From Paraescarpia echinospica (lineage: Eukaryota > Annelida > Polychaeta > Sabellida > Siboglinidae), in the NCBI GenBank assembly GCA_020002185.1, contig CM034542.1, positions 53,909,858 through 53,973,857 of the forward strand: a stretch of 64,000 bases of DNA, read 5' to 3'. The translations under genes were made by a program, and so were the position numbers. Within the stretch, counting starts at the first letter, position 1. Each line of letters starts with the position of its first letter. Positions 63,001 to 64,000 of this stretch are shown piece by piece. Under the pieces are notes generated by a model. The model saw only the letters and a program-made list of their open reading frames with translations, had not been told where the DNA came from and did not search any database.

Positions 63001-64000
63001 TAATTTCATTGCTGTAGCATAGTAACATCTGTCATTACAGGTGGGCCACACAGTAACAGTGTACGAGCGAAACGATTGTCTCGGCGGACTTTTGCGCTAC
63101 GGCATACCAACAATGAAGCTTGGCAAAGATGTGAGTCCATTCTAGAATTCTTTGCCTACAAATTTTCTTCTTTCTACATCAAATTCTACTTCGAATCAAG
63201 AATAAAATATTGCAGAAAATATTATAACATTGTTACTCATTTATTAGAAGTTGCATATAATTATGTCTCTAGGTAGTGCAGCGACGTGTTGACTTCATGA
63301 AGGCAGAAGGCATCAAATTTGAGACGAACGTGAAAATCGGTGAAGATATGTCTGCCAAAGATCTGCTTGACAAGAATGATGCCCTCCTCCTGTGTATGGG
63401 ATCAGCATGGGCTAGAGACCTGCCCATTCCAGGTATAGTAATGGCCATCACATCCCTATATCCATGCCTAATCCATCCGTAAGTCCAAGTCTCTCTCGAC
63501 CTCATGTTAGAAATGCCATTAGGTTGATATAGTATCTGCTCTTATACTGTCTACCTGACAAACACGTGGTGGTTTACATAGAATAGTTTGGTGACATGAT
63601 GTTAGACAATGGTATCTTATCGTGAAATGGATTTTCATTGTTCTTTATTTTGTTGGTACTTCACAAAAAAATACTTTTCTAAAAATTTGTTTGCACAAAA
63701 CCGTTTAGGTGTAGAGTGTGGATCAAAAAGACATTTCTTCTGGTGTGTTTGTTGTGCAATTTATTGTAACACAGATAACATGTTGGATTGTTTGACTGTT
63801 GTGATGTTTCTTTATCAACAATTATACCACAAACAATTATACCACAGAAAGGATGTGTGGTCACATCTTACCAAACATTGTGATACAGTGTCCATGAGGA
63901 CGTTTAACAAATGGATGGTGTATGTTTTTTAGGACGTAAACTTGACGGCATCCACTATGCGATGAACTTCCTTGAGAAGTGGCAACGCAAGCACGCCGGC
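8922..64000 (+). CDS. GOGAT: Glutamate synthase, NADH-type, fused alpha-beta (35 exons, partial at both ends)
   Basis: The protein makes two glutamates from glutamine and 2-oxoglutarate using NADH. Thirty-five exons with GT-AG borders join into one open frame of 1661 codons. Domain order along this fragment: class II glutamine amidotransferase remainder (about residues 1-244), central domain (245-695), FMN/synthase domain (696-1097) with GHDGGTGAS and the [3Fe-4S] cysteine stretch [17 protein letters not shown] domain (1098-1303) with [11 protein letters not shown], acidic linker (1304-1393), then a GltD-like domain with [15 protein letters not shown] and the Rossmann motif VGSGPSGL. The family's catalytic N-terminal Cys and the second nucleotide-binding site lie outside the window. 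The usual length is about 2100 residues, so some 75-80% is here. No frameshift or stop was found in the joined exons, so the gene looks functional. Alpha-beta fusion and the animal setting suggest NADH rather than ferredoxin as donor. The symbol is the family acronym; no species-specific symbol is implied. Confidence 0.96.
9301..10182. mobile_element. hAT-like element with GGGCCAGT palindromes
   Basis: Both ends carry the inverted motif GACATTA (9311-9317 and its complement 10168-10174), followed inward by palindromes built from ACTGGCCC and GGGCCAGT. The right end finishes with CTG, the complement of a CAG start as in hAT transposons. No clear 8-bp target duplication was found. The ORF at 9747-10043 shows no known transposase motif. 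It lies in intron 1. Confidence 0.55.
10227..10431 (+). CDS. GOGAT: GOGAT exon 2 (amidotransferase domain)
   Basis: Completes the Arg codon from exon 1, then reads [20 protein letters not shown] is the conserved loop of the glutamine site in GOGAT amidotransferase domains. It ends in phase 0 at TLPE before GTAAGC. Acceptor GTCCAG. Confidence 0.95.
10432..11421. other. Intron 2, no feature seen
   Basis: AT-rich intron of about 1 kb. No repeat family was recognised. The ORF at 11055-11405 shows no domain. Confidence 0.7.
11422..11533 (+). CDS. GOGAT: GOGAT exon 3 (amidotransferase domain)
   Basis: Acceptor GACAG, donor GTAAGA. Encodes [13 protein letters not shown] and the family motif MEPWDGP near its end, leaving one base for exon 4. 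Confidence 0.95.
11534..12020. other. Intron 3 with a short poly-C run
   Basis: About 490 bp with a run of C near 11716-11727. No other feature recognised. Confidence 0.65.
12021..12175 (+). CDS. GOGAT: GOGAT exon 4 (amidotransferase domain)
   Basis: Acceptor TTTCAG, donor GTGGGT. The strongly conserved motif [14 protein letters not shown] is followed by [13 protein letters not shown], both typical of GOGAT amidotransferase domains. Ends in phase 0. Confidence 0.96.
12176..12671. other. Intron 4, no feature seen
   Basis: About 500 bp of unique sequence. The ORF at 12261-12569 resembles nothing known. Confidence 0.65.
12672..12794 (+). CDS. GOGAT: GOGAT exon 5 (end of amidotransferase domain)
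   Basis: Acceptor CACCAG, donor GTGAGG. Encodes [13 protein letters not shown] and ends IQKWLEEE, matching the close of the amidotransferase domain. Exactly 41 codons, phase 0 at both ends. Confidence 0.95.
12795..13904. other. Intron 5, AT-rich with TA dinucleotide run
   Basis: A GT-rich start (12800-12840) and a TA repeat (about 13855-13886) just before the acceptor of exon 6. A stretch near 13555-13600 resembles a reversed SINE tail but is too short to call. Confidence 0.6.
13905..14086 (+). CDS. GOGAT: GOGAT exon 6 (start of central domain)
   Basis: Acceptor ATTGCAG, donor AACAA|GTACGT. Encodes [12 protein letters not shown] and ends LLILPMVQN plus two bases of Lys, which exon 7 completes to give [11 protein letters not shown]. 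Its last 26 bp and donor are the first unit of a tandem array, so the true donor is the first of many. Confidence 0.94.
14061..14633 (+). repeat. Donor-junction minisatellite of exon 6, 42-bp unit, 13 copies plus a partial
   Basis: Unit 1 is the last 26 bp of exon 6 plus 16 bp of intron including the splice donor. Copies start every 42 bp at 14061, 14103, 14145 and so on to 14607. Each full unit reads [13 protein letters not shown] then TAG in the exon frame, so use of any later donor would bring in a stop. Donor variants are AAGTACGT, AAGTACAT, AAGTATGT, CACGTACGT and CAGGTACGT. The last copy has lost GT. Confidence 0.96.
14634..15034. other. Rest of intron 6, no feature seen
   Basis: About 400 bp of unique AT-rich sequence before acceptor GTGCAG. 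Confidence 0.65.
15035..15185 (+). CDS. GOGAT: GOGAT exon 7 (central domain)
   Basis: Encodes [13 protein letters not shown], then [20 protein letters not shown], hallmark central-domain motifs. Ends MSL before donor GTTGGT, a weak donor chosen because it joins in frame to ACPIGPEGN. Confidence 0.95.
15295..15518 (+). repeat. Dispersed repeat, copy 1 (direct)
   Basis: This stretch of intron 7, including GTTGACAGTTTTCAGTA and CAGGCTTATGAGCTCA, matches the reverse complement of about 27740-27965. Ends are not resolved. It directly abuts the SINE at 15519. Confidence 0.6.
15519..15841 (+). mobile_element. tRNA-derived SINE, copy 1
   Basis: A-box-like GGTGCAGTGACTAGGG, then B-box-like GGTTTGAATCC, then a body shared with 29131-29436 and 45405-45522, ending GCGCTATATAAGAACTTAC. 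The 3' end lies about 30 bp before the acceptor of exon 8. Confidence 0.85.
15873..16007 (+). CDS. GOGAT: GOGAT exon 8 (central domain)
   Basis: Acceptor TCCCAG, donor GTACTA. Encodes [13 protein letters not shown], a conserved central-domain motif, and ends ATKYRGWK. 45 codons, phase 0. A SINE ends just before its polypyrimidine tract. Confidence 0.95.
16008..16536. other. Intron 8, no feature seen
   Basis: About 530 bp, AT-rich, no repeat family recognised. Confidence 0.65.
16537..16697 (+). CDS. GOGAT: GOGAT exon 9 (central domain)
   Basis: Acceptor TTCCAG, donor GTGAGT. Encodes TMVLNTVYD and [13 protein letters not shown], matching the conserved [11 protein letters not shown] of the family. 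Ends with two bases of a Ser codon. Confidence 0.94.
16698..17189. other. First part of intron 9, no feature seen
   Basis: About 490 bp AT-rich sequence preceding the GT-rich minisatellite. Confidence 0.65.
17190..17626. repeat. GT-rich minisatellite in intron 9
   Basis: Irregular array built from TTTGTGACTG, GTGGTGTTTGTGATG and TTTGTAGTG blocks, running up to about 12 bp before the acceptor of exon 10. The units contain no copy of the acceptor or of the exon start, unlike other arrays in this gene. Confidence 0.85.
17639..17731 (+). CDS. GOGAT: GOGAT exon 10 (central domain)
   Basis: Acceptor GTTACAG, donor GTAGGT. Reads [13 protein letters not shown] then [11 protein letters not shown], matching the conserved GAVHHHLV and GLIVES motifs. 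93 bp, split Ser at the start and split Arg at the end. Confidence 0.94.
17732..18612. other. First part of intron 10
   Basis: Begins with a few copies of GGTTGTCATGGTAA (17735-17826), then a pyrimidine-rich tract (about 17930-18230) with loose internal duplication. No gene. The antisense ORFs here reflect the purine-rich complementary strand. Confidence 0.6.
18613..19488. mobile_element. hAT-like element with GGACTAGTCC palindromes
   Basis: Imperfect terminal inverted repeats CAGGCTGC (18613-18620) and GCACCCTG (19481-19488). Inside each end are palindromic GGACTAGTCC-type motifs. Overall plan and size (876 bp) resemble the element in intron 1. No exact 8-bp target duplication is seen, and the ORF at 18921-19121 has no recognisable domain. 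It stops about 40 bp before the acceptor of exon 11. Confidence 0.5.
19537..19750 (+). CDS. GOGAT: GOGAT exon 11 (central domain)
   Basis: Acceptor TTCCAG, donor GTTATT. Encodes [20 protein letters not shown] and ends [13 protein letters not shown], both highly conserved in GOGAT. The next exon supplies GAQIFEA. Confidence 0.95.
20047..20515 (+). repeat. Acceptor-junction minisatellite of exon 12, 31-39 bp units, about 12 copies
   Basis: Units read AGCCCAGATATTTGAGGTGG then TTGTTGTAATTGCAG, i.e. the start of exon 12 followed by the polypyrimidine/AG acceptor. Copies nearest the exon are the closest match, and distal ones (20060-20300) have lost CAG (TTTCAT, TTTCAC). The 39-bp copies put TAA in frame; the 37-bp copy shifts frame. 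Confidence 0.93.
20516..20626 (+). CDS. GOGAT: GOGAT exon 12 (central domain)
   Basis: Last of a ladder of ATTGCAG acceptors. Donor GTATGT. Encodes [19 protein letters not shown], then [11 protein letters not shown], matching the family. 37 codons, phase 0. The first 19 bases are the template of the upstream array. Confidence 0.95.
20627..21079. other. Intron 12, AT-rich, no feature seen
   Basis: About 450 bp; the open frame that continues past the exon 12 donor has no family similarity. Confidence 0.65.
21080..21214 (+). CDS. GOGAT: GOGAT exon 13 (central domain)
   Basis: Acceptor TCACAG, donor GTACTG. Encodes [19 protein letters not shown], matching the family's PG-YHWR-GGE-H-NDP pattern. 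45 codons, phase 0. Confidence 0.95.
21215..22347. other. Intron 13 with a pyrimidine-rich tract
   Basis: A CT-rich stretch (about 21230-21550) gives several overlapping ORFs of low complexity. The rest is AT-rich. No mobile element recognised. Confidence 0.6.
22348..22519 (+). CDS. GOGAT: GOGAT exon 14 (central to FMN domain boundary)
   Basis: Acceptor ATCCAG, donor GTACGT. Encodes [16 protein letters not shown] and ends SIVKRFVT plus one Gly base, joining exon 15 to give RFVTGAMSFG, a hallmark of the FMN domain start. Confidence 0.95.
22520..22864. other. First part of intron 14, no feature seen
   Basis: Unique sequence; the frame open through the donor continues to about 22671 without family similarity. 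Confidence 0.6.
22865..22945 (-). mobile_element. Possible tRNA-derived SINE head
   Basis: On the minus strand an A-box-like TGGTCAAGTGGTTAGAG follows GGGGACCAG. The B box is degenerate. It may be a short SINE head or chance. Confidence 0.35.
23050..23590 (-). mobile_element. LINE fragment: reverse transcriptase end and C-terminal tail
   Basis: On the minus strand, from about 23575 downward, the frame carries [11 protein letters not shown] (the RT active-site ADD motif) followed by [13 protein letters not shown]. Further along comes [15 protein letters not shown] with [10 protein letters not shown], the usual C-terminal tail of non-LTR retrotransposon ORFs. The parts are not in one continuous frame, so this is a dead 5'-truncated copy. 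Confidence 0.8.
23654..23814 (+). CDS. GOGAT: GOGAT exon 15 (FMN/synthase domain start)
   Basis: Acceptor TTGAAG, donor GTAGGG. Encodes [31 protein letters not shown] and ends RSAIKQ, near-identical to conserved GOGAT FMN-domain motifs. The acceptor tract is short (GTTTTGCCGTTGAAG). Confidence 0.96.
23815..24469. other. First part of intron 15, no feature seen
   Basis: AT-rich, with a TTA trinucleotide run near 24008-24025. Confidence 0.6.
24470..26998. repeat. Minisatellite, 32-bp unit, about 79 copies, with 480-bp higher-order repeat
   Basis: Unit contains GTAGGTTAGCAGCCAGCCG and ends ATAATGGTGAT. Variants such as GTCGTCATAATAGCGAT mark positions. Block 24601-25080 recurs as 25081-25560 with only one difference seen by line-by-line reading (15 units), and a second shift of 608 bp (19 units) relates about 25941 and 26549. 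It ends about 13 bp before exon 16. The unit does not clearly copy either neighbouring exon border. Confidence 0.96.
27012..27128 (+). CDS. GOGAT: GOGAT exon 16 (FMN/synthase domain)
   Basis: Acceptor TGTCAG, donor GTAAGA. Encodes [12 protein letters not shown] and [19 protein letters not shown], among the most conserved stretches of GOGAT. 39 codons, phase 0. Confidence 0.97.
27129..28168. other. Intron 16 with a dispersed repeat
   Basis: About 1 kb. It contains the inverted copy of a dispersed repeat listed separately (27740-27965). The rest is AT-rich without recognised features. Confidence 0.6.
27740..27965 (-). repeat. Dispersed repeat, copy 2 (inverted)
   Basis: The reverse complement contains GTTGACAGTTTTCAGTA and CAGGCTTATGAGCTCA, matching 15295-15518. 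The similarity continues outward with differences, so this is an older interspersed repeat of unknown class. Confidence 0.6.
28169..28270 (+). CDS. GOGAT: GOGAT exon 17 (FMN/synthase domain)
   Basis: Acceptor CTACAG, donor GTAACC. Encodes [20 protein letters not shown], the conserved [18 protein letters not shown] block. 34 codons, phase 0. Confidence 0.97.
28271..28684. other. Intron 17, no feature seen
   Basis: AT-rich. Two loosely similar stretches (about 28315-28440 and 28490-28610, sharing AATCACAAATTGA) suggest an old internal duplication. Confidence 0.55.
28685..28783 (+). CDS. GOGAT: GOGAT exon 18 (FMN/synthase domain)
   Basis: Acceptor TGACAG, donor GTCAGT. Encodes [20 protein letters not shown] and ends GVIASGIAK, matching conserved [17 protein letters not shown]. 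33 codons, phase 0. Confidence 0.97.
28784..29130. other. First part of intron 18, no feature seen
   Basis: Unique AT-rich sequence preceding the SINE. Confidence 0.6.
29131..29436 (+). mobile_element. tRNA-derived SINE, copy 2
   Basis: Clear A box (GTGGCACAGTGGCTAGAGC) and B box (GGTTCAAATCC) at the head, then the same body as copy 1, ending GTAAGAACTTAC. The 3' end lies about 37 bp before the acceptor of exon 19. Confidence 0.88.
29474..29654 (+). CDS. GOGAT: GOGAT exon 19 (FMN-binding core)
   Basis: Acceptor TTGCAG, donor GTCAGT. Encodes [20 protein letters not shown] and [19 protein letters not shown], the FMN-phosphate region of the synthase barrel. Ends one base into Gly. Confidence 0.97.
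29655..30031. other. Intron 19, no feature seen
   Basis: AT-rich with a short TA run near 29850-29862. Confidence 0.6.
30032..30165 (+). CDS. GOGAT: GOGAT exon 20 ([3Fe-4S] cluster)
   Basis: Acceptor TTGTAG, donor CAG|GTACGT. Encodes [17 protein letters not shown], then the cluster-binding cysteines in [12 protein letters not shown] followed by PVGIATQ. The three Cys match the [3Fe-4S] ligands of GOGAT. Its last 30 bp plus the donor are repeated dozens of times downstream. Confidence 0.97.
30136..31632 (+). repeat. Donor-junction minisatellite of exon 20, 43-bp unit, about 34 copies
   Basis: Unit is AACACATGCCCTGTTGGCAT followed by AGCCACGCAG, GTACGTACC and CTCT: the exon 20 end coding [10 protein letters not shown] with its donor. 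Most copies keep CAGGTACGT or CAGGTATGT, a strong donor. Reading through the first donor meets TAG in frame at 30198-30200. 43 bp also shifts frame per copy. Confidence 0.96.
31640..32097. other. Rest of intron 20, no feature seen
   Basis: About 460 bp of unique sequence up to acceptor TCCACAG. Confidence 0.6.
32098..32382 (+). CDS. GOGAT: GOGAT exon 21 (synthase domain end)
   Basis: Largest exon in the window (95 codons). Acceptor CCACAG, donor GTAAGT. Begins [20 protein letters not shown], the conserved continuation of CPVGIATQ, and contains [16 protein letters not shown]. Ends HEIRL, phase 0. Confidence 0.97.
32383..33105. other. First part of intron 21, no feature seen
   Basis: Unique sequence with a few GCATGC-rich patches near 32500-32550. 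Confidence 0.6.
33106..33425. repeat. TG/CATG-rich low-complexity tract
   Basis: Degenerate TG microsatellite with interspersed GCATG and GTGCG. It produces long spurious ORFs in several frames, including a 193-residue antisense one. Confidence 0.9.
33535..34030. repeat. Minisatellite, 20-bp unit, about 24 copies
   Basis: Unit GTTGTCAACCCCTCTGTGTG with variants (GGCTGTC, CATCTGTG). The unit is unrelated to the exon 21 or exon 22 borders. All three + frames stay open because 20 is not a multiple of three. Confidence 0.92.
34031..36338. other. Rest of intron 21: AT-rich, one inverted repeat, one 59-bp tandem duplication
   Basis: GGTTGCCATTTTGAA at about 34611 and its complement at about 34853 form an inverted pair that could bound a small element. 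35673-35731 is tandemly repeated at 35732-35790; that unit contains TACTACAG, an acceptor-like site. No gene recognised. Confidence 0.55.
36339..36463 (+). CDS. GOGAT: GOGAT exon 22 (synthase/GXGXG boundary)
   Basis: Acceptor TTTCAG, donor GTGAGA. Encodes [14 protein letters not shown] and [17 protein letters not shown], ending two bases into Met so that exon 23 continues MKFGEEGLP. This matches the family pattern of an N-x-R-x-x-G-x-x-LS strand. Confidence 0.95.
36507..37485. mobile_element. piggyBac-like MITE, copy 1
   Basis: Right end GGGTCTAATGGG is followed by TTAA (37486-37489). The left end CTCATTAGACCCC is its imperfect complement, but left TTAA is not preserved. Internal sequence matches 56217-57205 nearly end to end. 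No transposase. Confidence 0.75.
37548..37815. repeat. Minisatellite, 26-bp unit, about 10 copies
   Basis: Unit CCACTCCGCAGTGTCAACAA plus TTTGTC. Not related to the exon 22 or 23 borders. Located between the MITE and the composite element in intron 22. Confidence 0.92.
38002..40817. mobile_element. Hairpin-ended composite element, copy 1, with antisense LINE RT pieces
   Basis: Starts TTTTTAGTCCTTTGGCC, a hairpin pairing with CCAAGGGACTA, and ends AGTCCAAAGGACT then GGGCC.CTTGGCCCATTTTT. On the minus strand 39842-40024 reads [20 protein letters not shown], an RT N-terminal block. About 38660-38850 reads [17 protein letters not shown] then LLYADN in disrupted frames, which is RT palm sequence. 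The element class is unresolved; Helitron/Helentron-like or LINE-capture chimera are possible. Confidence 0.7.
40818..41607. other. Rest of intron 22, no feature seen
   Basis: AT-rich sequence up to acceptor TTTCAG of exon 23. Confidence 0.6.
41608..41746 (+). CDS. GOGAT: GOGAT exon 23 (GXGXG domain)
   Basis: Acceptor TTTCAG, donor GTAATG. Encodes [20 protein letters not shown], the conserved I-x-x-x-G-x-G-GQSF motif that opens the GXGXG domain, then [13 protein letters not shown]. Confidence 0.97.
41747..42570. other. Intron 23, no feature seen
   Basis: About 820 bp AT-rich. No repeat family recognised. Confidence 0.65.
42571..42756 (+). CDS. GOGAT: GOGAT exon 24 (GXGXG domain)
   Basis: Acceptor CTGCAG, donor GAG|GTGGGT. 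Encodes [31 protein letters not shown] and ends [15 protein letters not shown], all conserved. Its last 38 bp and donor seed a long tandem array. Confidence 0.97.
42719..44393 (+). repeat. Donor-junction minisatellite of exon 24, 46/43-bp units, about 37 copies
   Basis: Unit is exon 24's end ([13 protein letters not shown]) plus GTGGGTGTT. Most units keep GAGGTGGGT, a functional-looking donor. The 43-bp form has TTTGAACTC in place of GTGAGGAACTC. A 504-bp segment is duplicated (GAGATGGG marker at 43257 and 43761). Reading through the first donor gives an in-frame TGA near 42800. Antisense ORFs up to 321 residues across it are repeat artefacts. Confidence 0.96.
44548..44866 (+). repeat. Acceptor-junction repeat of exon 25, 70-85 bp units, about 4 copies
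   Basis: Each unit carries TGGTTGCAG then GGTTGTGGGGACCAT, i.e. the acceptor and exon 25 start, followed by GAGTTAGAGCTGA. Decoy exon starts occur at 44725 and 44796. Following the 44725 decoy in frame meets TAG within about 12 codons. Confidence 0.9.
44867..44982 (+). CDS. GOGAT: GOGAT exon 25 (GXGXG domain)
   Basis: Last of the TTGCAG acceptors; donor GTAATG. Encodes [19 protein letters not shown] then [11 protein letters not shown], the conserved GXGXG-helix region. Ends two bases into Arg. Confidence 0.97.
44983..45404. other. First part of intron 25, no feature seen
   Basis: AT-rich sequence before a partial SINE. Confidence 0.6.
45405..45522 (+). mobile_element. tRNA-derived SINE, copy 3 (3' part only)
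   Basis: Matches the last third of copies 1 and 2, from ATCCCAGAGAAGTCAAGATGG to GCGCTATATAAGGACTCAC written in part. The head with A and B boxes is missing. Its 3' end is about 32 bp before the acceptor of exon 26. Confidence 0.82.
45555..45732 (+). CDS. GOGAT: GOGAT exon 26 (GXGXG domain end)
   Basis: Acceptor GCACAG, donor GTATGG. Encodes [19 protein letters not shown] and ends [12 protein letters not shown]; the VKVFP-Y-Y pattern of the family is completed by exon 27. Confidence 0.95.
45733..46230. other. First part of intron 26, AT-rich
   Basis: Contains a TA run near 45993-46017. Nothing else recognised. Confidence 0.6.
46232..48398 (+). repeat. Acceptor-junction minisatellite of exon 27, 44-bp unit grading to 20-24 bp near the exon
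   Basis: Unit GTAGATATTCCCCTATGTGT plus ACCAGATGTTTGACAATATGTATT copies the TTGTAG acceptor and exon 27 start (IFPYEYQ). About 34 near-identical copies fill 46232-47735. From 47735 the array degrades to short GTAGATATTCCGATGTGTGTT units that run directly into the real acceptor. 43-bp variants lack one C. Confidence 0.95.
48399..48536 (+). CDS. GOGAT: GOGAT exon 27 (alpha-beta linker)
   Basis: Acceptor TTGTAG, donor GTCAGC. Encodes [10 protein letters not shown], matching the family's FP-EYKR-L, then a low-complexity acidic run AEAEAEAEE and an acidic linker. 46 codons, phase 0. Among many upstream copies of the first 15 bases, only this one continues into GAGTATCAGCG. Confidence 0.93.
48600..49400 (+). 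mobile_element. LINE 3' remnants
   Basis: 48640-48771 reads [13 protein letters not shown] and [13 protein letters not shown] then stop, a typical non-LTR retrotransposon ORF tail. About 49060-49128 reads [18 protein letters not shown], another such tail in a different frame. Likely one or two degraded elements in sense orientation in intron 27. Confidence 0.7.
49401..49685. other. Intron 27 spacer with a short G run
   Basis: No feature beyond G-rich 49453-49469. Confidence 0.5.
49686..49850 (+). mobile_element. Possible second tRNA-derived SINE family
   Basis: A-box-like TTGGCTCAGTGGCAGA, partly duplicated as GTCAGTGGCAGAGTGCC, and a B-box-like GGGTTCCATCT about 40 bp later. The body is unlike the other SINE. 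Confidence 0.45.
49935..51053 (+). repeat. Acceptor-junction minisatellite of exon 28, about 47-bp unit, about 23 copies
   Basis: Unit TTGTTGCATTGCAG then AAGCACTTTGACCTGCTACA and CGAGTGTTTGAAC reproduces the exon 28 acceptor and its first codons KHFD. Many copies retain TGCAG, others TGTAG or TGTAA. The final copy runs into the true exon. Confidence 0.95.
51054..51184 (+). CDS. GOGAT: GOGAT exon 28 (alpha-beta linker)
   Basis: Acceptor ATTGCAG, donor GTACGA. Encodes [12 protein letters not shown] and a strongly acidic stretch ending EEEPLDKAR. Little conservation is expected in this linker; it is accepted because phases match and exon 29 continues GFVKYRR. Confidence 0.87.
51185..51484. other. 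First part of intron 28, no feature seen
   Basis: AT-rich unique sequence. Confidence 0.6.
51485..51672. mobile_element. Solo left end of the hairpin-ended composite element
   Basis: TTTTTAGTCCTTTG through CTCAGAAACCGTTCAGCAAC to the region before CCCCCAAACTGG matches the first about 190 bp of the copies at 38002, 52907 and 59611. Nothing of the rest follows. Confidence 0.75.
51834..51956 (+). CDS. GOGAT: GOGAT exon 29 (start of GltD-like domain)
   Basis: Acceptor TTCTAG, donor GTTGGT (same weak type as exon 7). Encodes [24 protein letters not shown] and ITKQAAR, the conserved entry into the small-subunit-like domain. Confidence 0.95.
51957..52533. other. Intron 29, no feature seen
   Basis: About 580 bp AT-rich sequence; no repeat family recognised. 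Confidence 0.65.
52534..52624 (+). CDS. GOGAT: GOGAT exon 30 ([4Fe-4S] region)
   Basis: Acceptor TTTCAG, donor GTAAGT. Encodes [20 protein letters not shown], with the cysteines that ligate [4Fe-4S] clusters in GltD-type subunits, then [10 protein letters not shown]. Ends phase 0. Confidence 0.97.
52907..56149. mobile_element. Hairpin-ended composite element, copy 2
   Basis: Same termini as copy 1 (TTTTTAGTCCTTTGGCC start; GGGCCACTTGGCCCATTTTT end). Interior 53490-53890 resembles the left half of the piggyBac-like MITE. An antisense ORF at 54119-54325 is shared with the other copies but not recognised. The 54600 region carries a short inverted motif GGGCAGAAAC/GTTTCTGCCC. Confidence 0.75.
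56217..57205. mobile_element. piggyBac-like MITE, copy 2
   Basis: Left end TTAA (56213-56216) then CCCATTAGACCC; right end GGGTCTATTGGG. Right TTAA has become TTTG. Together with copy 1 this gives a consensus TTAA-CCCATTAGACCC...GGGTCTAATGGG-TTAA. No transposase; about 990 bp. Confidence 0.78.
57417..57503 (+). CDS. GOGAT: GOGAT exon 31 (GltD-like Fe-S region)
   Basis: Acceptor TCCTAG, donor GTAAAG. Encodes [20 protein letters not shown] and GRCCPAPCE. The family motif is usually R-V-C-PAPCE, so the extra Cys replacing a hydrophobic residue is unusual. 29 codons, phase 0. The exon stands alone between two composite mobile elements. Confidence 0.96.
57504..59126. other. Intron 31, no feature seen
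   Basis: About 1.6 kb AT-rich. A single TTAACCCTTTAGACC near 58890 resembles one end of the piggyBac-like MITE, without a partner. Confidence 0.55.
59127..59312 (+). CDS. GOGAT: GOGAT exon 32 (FAD-binding Rossmann start)
   Basis: Acceptor TGACAG, donor GTCGGG. Encodes [18 protein letters not shown], then [19 protein letters not shown]: the dinucleotide-binding GxGxxG motif of the GltD-like oxidoreductase. 62 codons, phase 0. Confidence 0.97.
59611..62843. mobile_element. Hairpin-ended composite element, copy 3, with antisense RT
   Basis: Same ends and order as copy 2. Extra sequence at about 61835-61935 reads on the minus strand [17 protein letters not shown] then [10 protein letters not shown], the RT block bearing the first catalytic Asp of non-LTR retrotransposons. 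The other copies have lost this block. Confidence 0.78.
63041..63130 (+). CDS. GOGAT: GOGAT exon 33 (FAD domain)
   Basis: Acceptor TTACAG, donor GTGAGT. Encodes [12 protein letters not shown] then [13 protein letters not shown], the conserved GGLL-YGIP-MKL motif. 30 codons, phase 0. Confidence 0.97.
63273..63432 (+). CDS. GOGAT: GOGAT exon 34 (oxidoreductase domain)
   Basis: Acceptor CTCTAG, donor GTATAG. Encodes [19 protein letters not shown] and [18 protein letters not shown], matching V-RR---M-AEGI-F--N and A-G-T-PRDLP-PGR of the family. Confidence 0.96.
63433..63932. other. Intron 34, no feature seen
   Basis: About 500 bp AT-rich. The ORF at 63609-63932 has no domain and ends at the acceptor. 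Confidence 0.65.
63933..64000 (+). CDS. GOGAT: GOGAT exon 35 (runs off window)
   Basis: Acceptor TTTTAG. Completes Gly and reads [20 protein letters not shown], matching GR-L-GIHFAM-FL of the family. Truncated by the window edge. Confidence 0.95.

Overview
The window is eukaryotic DNA from an animal, most likely a marine invertebrate. It carries one recognisable protein gene on the + strand: a fused, NADH-type glutamate synthase (GOGAT). The gene is split into at least 35 exons joined by GT-AG introns. It starts upstream of the window, because the catalytic N-terminal cysteine region is absent, and it runs off the right edge. The 35 exons read as one uninterrupted frame of 1661 codons whose phases match at all 34 junctions. 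From what is known of the family, vertebrates lack this enzyme while insects, nematodes, molluscs and other invertebrates keep it. Large introns packed with SINEs, LINE remnants, MITEs and minisatellites fit a mollusc-like or other lophotrochozoan genome; that placement is inference.

Layout. 1-8921 holds no exon I can find. It contains one MITE nested in another (3275-5202) and a 3.1 kb array of 32-bp repeats (5430-8540). Exons 1-5 (8922-12794) encode the end of the glutamine amidotransferase domain. Exons 6-14 (13905-22519) encode the central domain. Exons 15-22 (23654-36463) encode the FMN/[3Fe-4S] synthase domain. Exons 23-26 (41608-45732) encode the GXGXG domain. Exons 27-29 (48399-51956) encode an acidic linker, with exon 29 entering the GltD-like domain. 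Exons 30-35 (52534-64000) encode the [4Fe-4S]/FAD/NAD oxidoreductase domain up to the window edge. In such enzymes ammonia released from glutamine is channelled to the FMN site, where 2-oxoglutarate becomes glutamate with electrons passed from NADH through FAD and Fe-S clusters.

The most striking feature is in the introns. Seven separate minisatellites have repeat units that are copies of the adjoining exon-intron boundary. Three consist of exon end plus 5' splice donor (exons 6, 20, 24). Four consist of 3' splice acceptor plus exon start (exons 12, 25, 27, 28). Hundreds of decoy splice sites therefore sit in tandem beside the real ones, and the repeat registers I checked carry in-frame stops or frameshifts. 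Intron 24 is bounded by a donor-derived array at one end and an acceptor-derived array at the other.

A second pattern is that three copies of one tRNA-derived SINE, all in gene orientation, each end about 30-40 bp before a 3' splice site (exons 8, 19, 26), and their conserved 3' end carries a plausible branch-point motif.

Other mobile DNA includes three 2.8-3.2 kb copies of a hairpin-ended composite element carrying antisense LINE reverse-transcriptase fragments, two copies of a piggyBac-like TTAA MITE, two palindrome-rich hAT-like elements, and several LINE tails.
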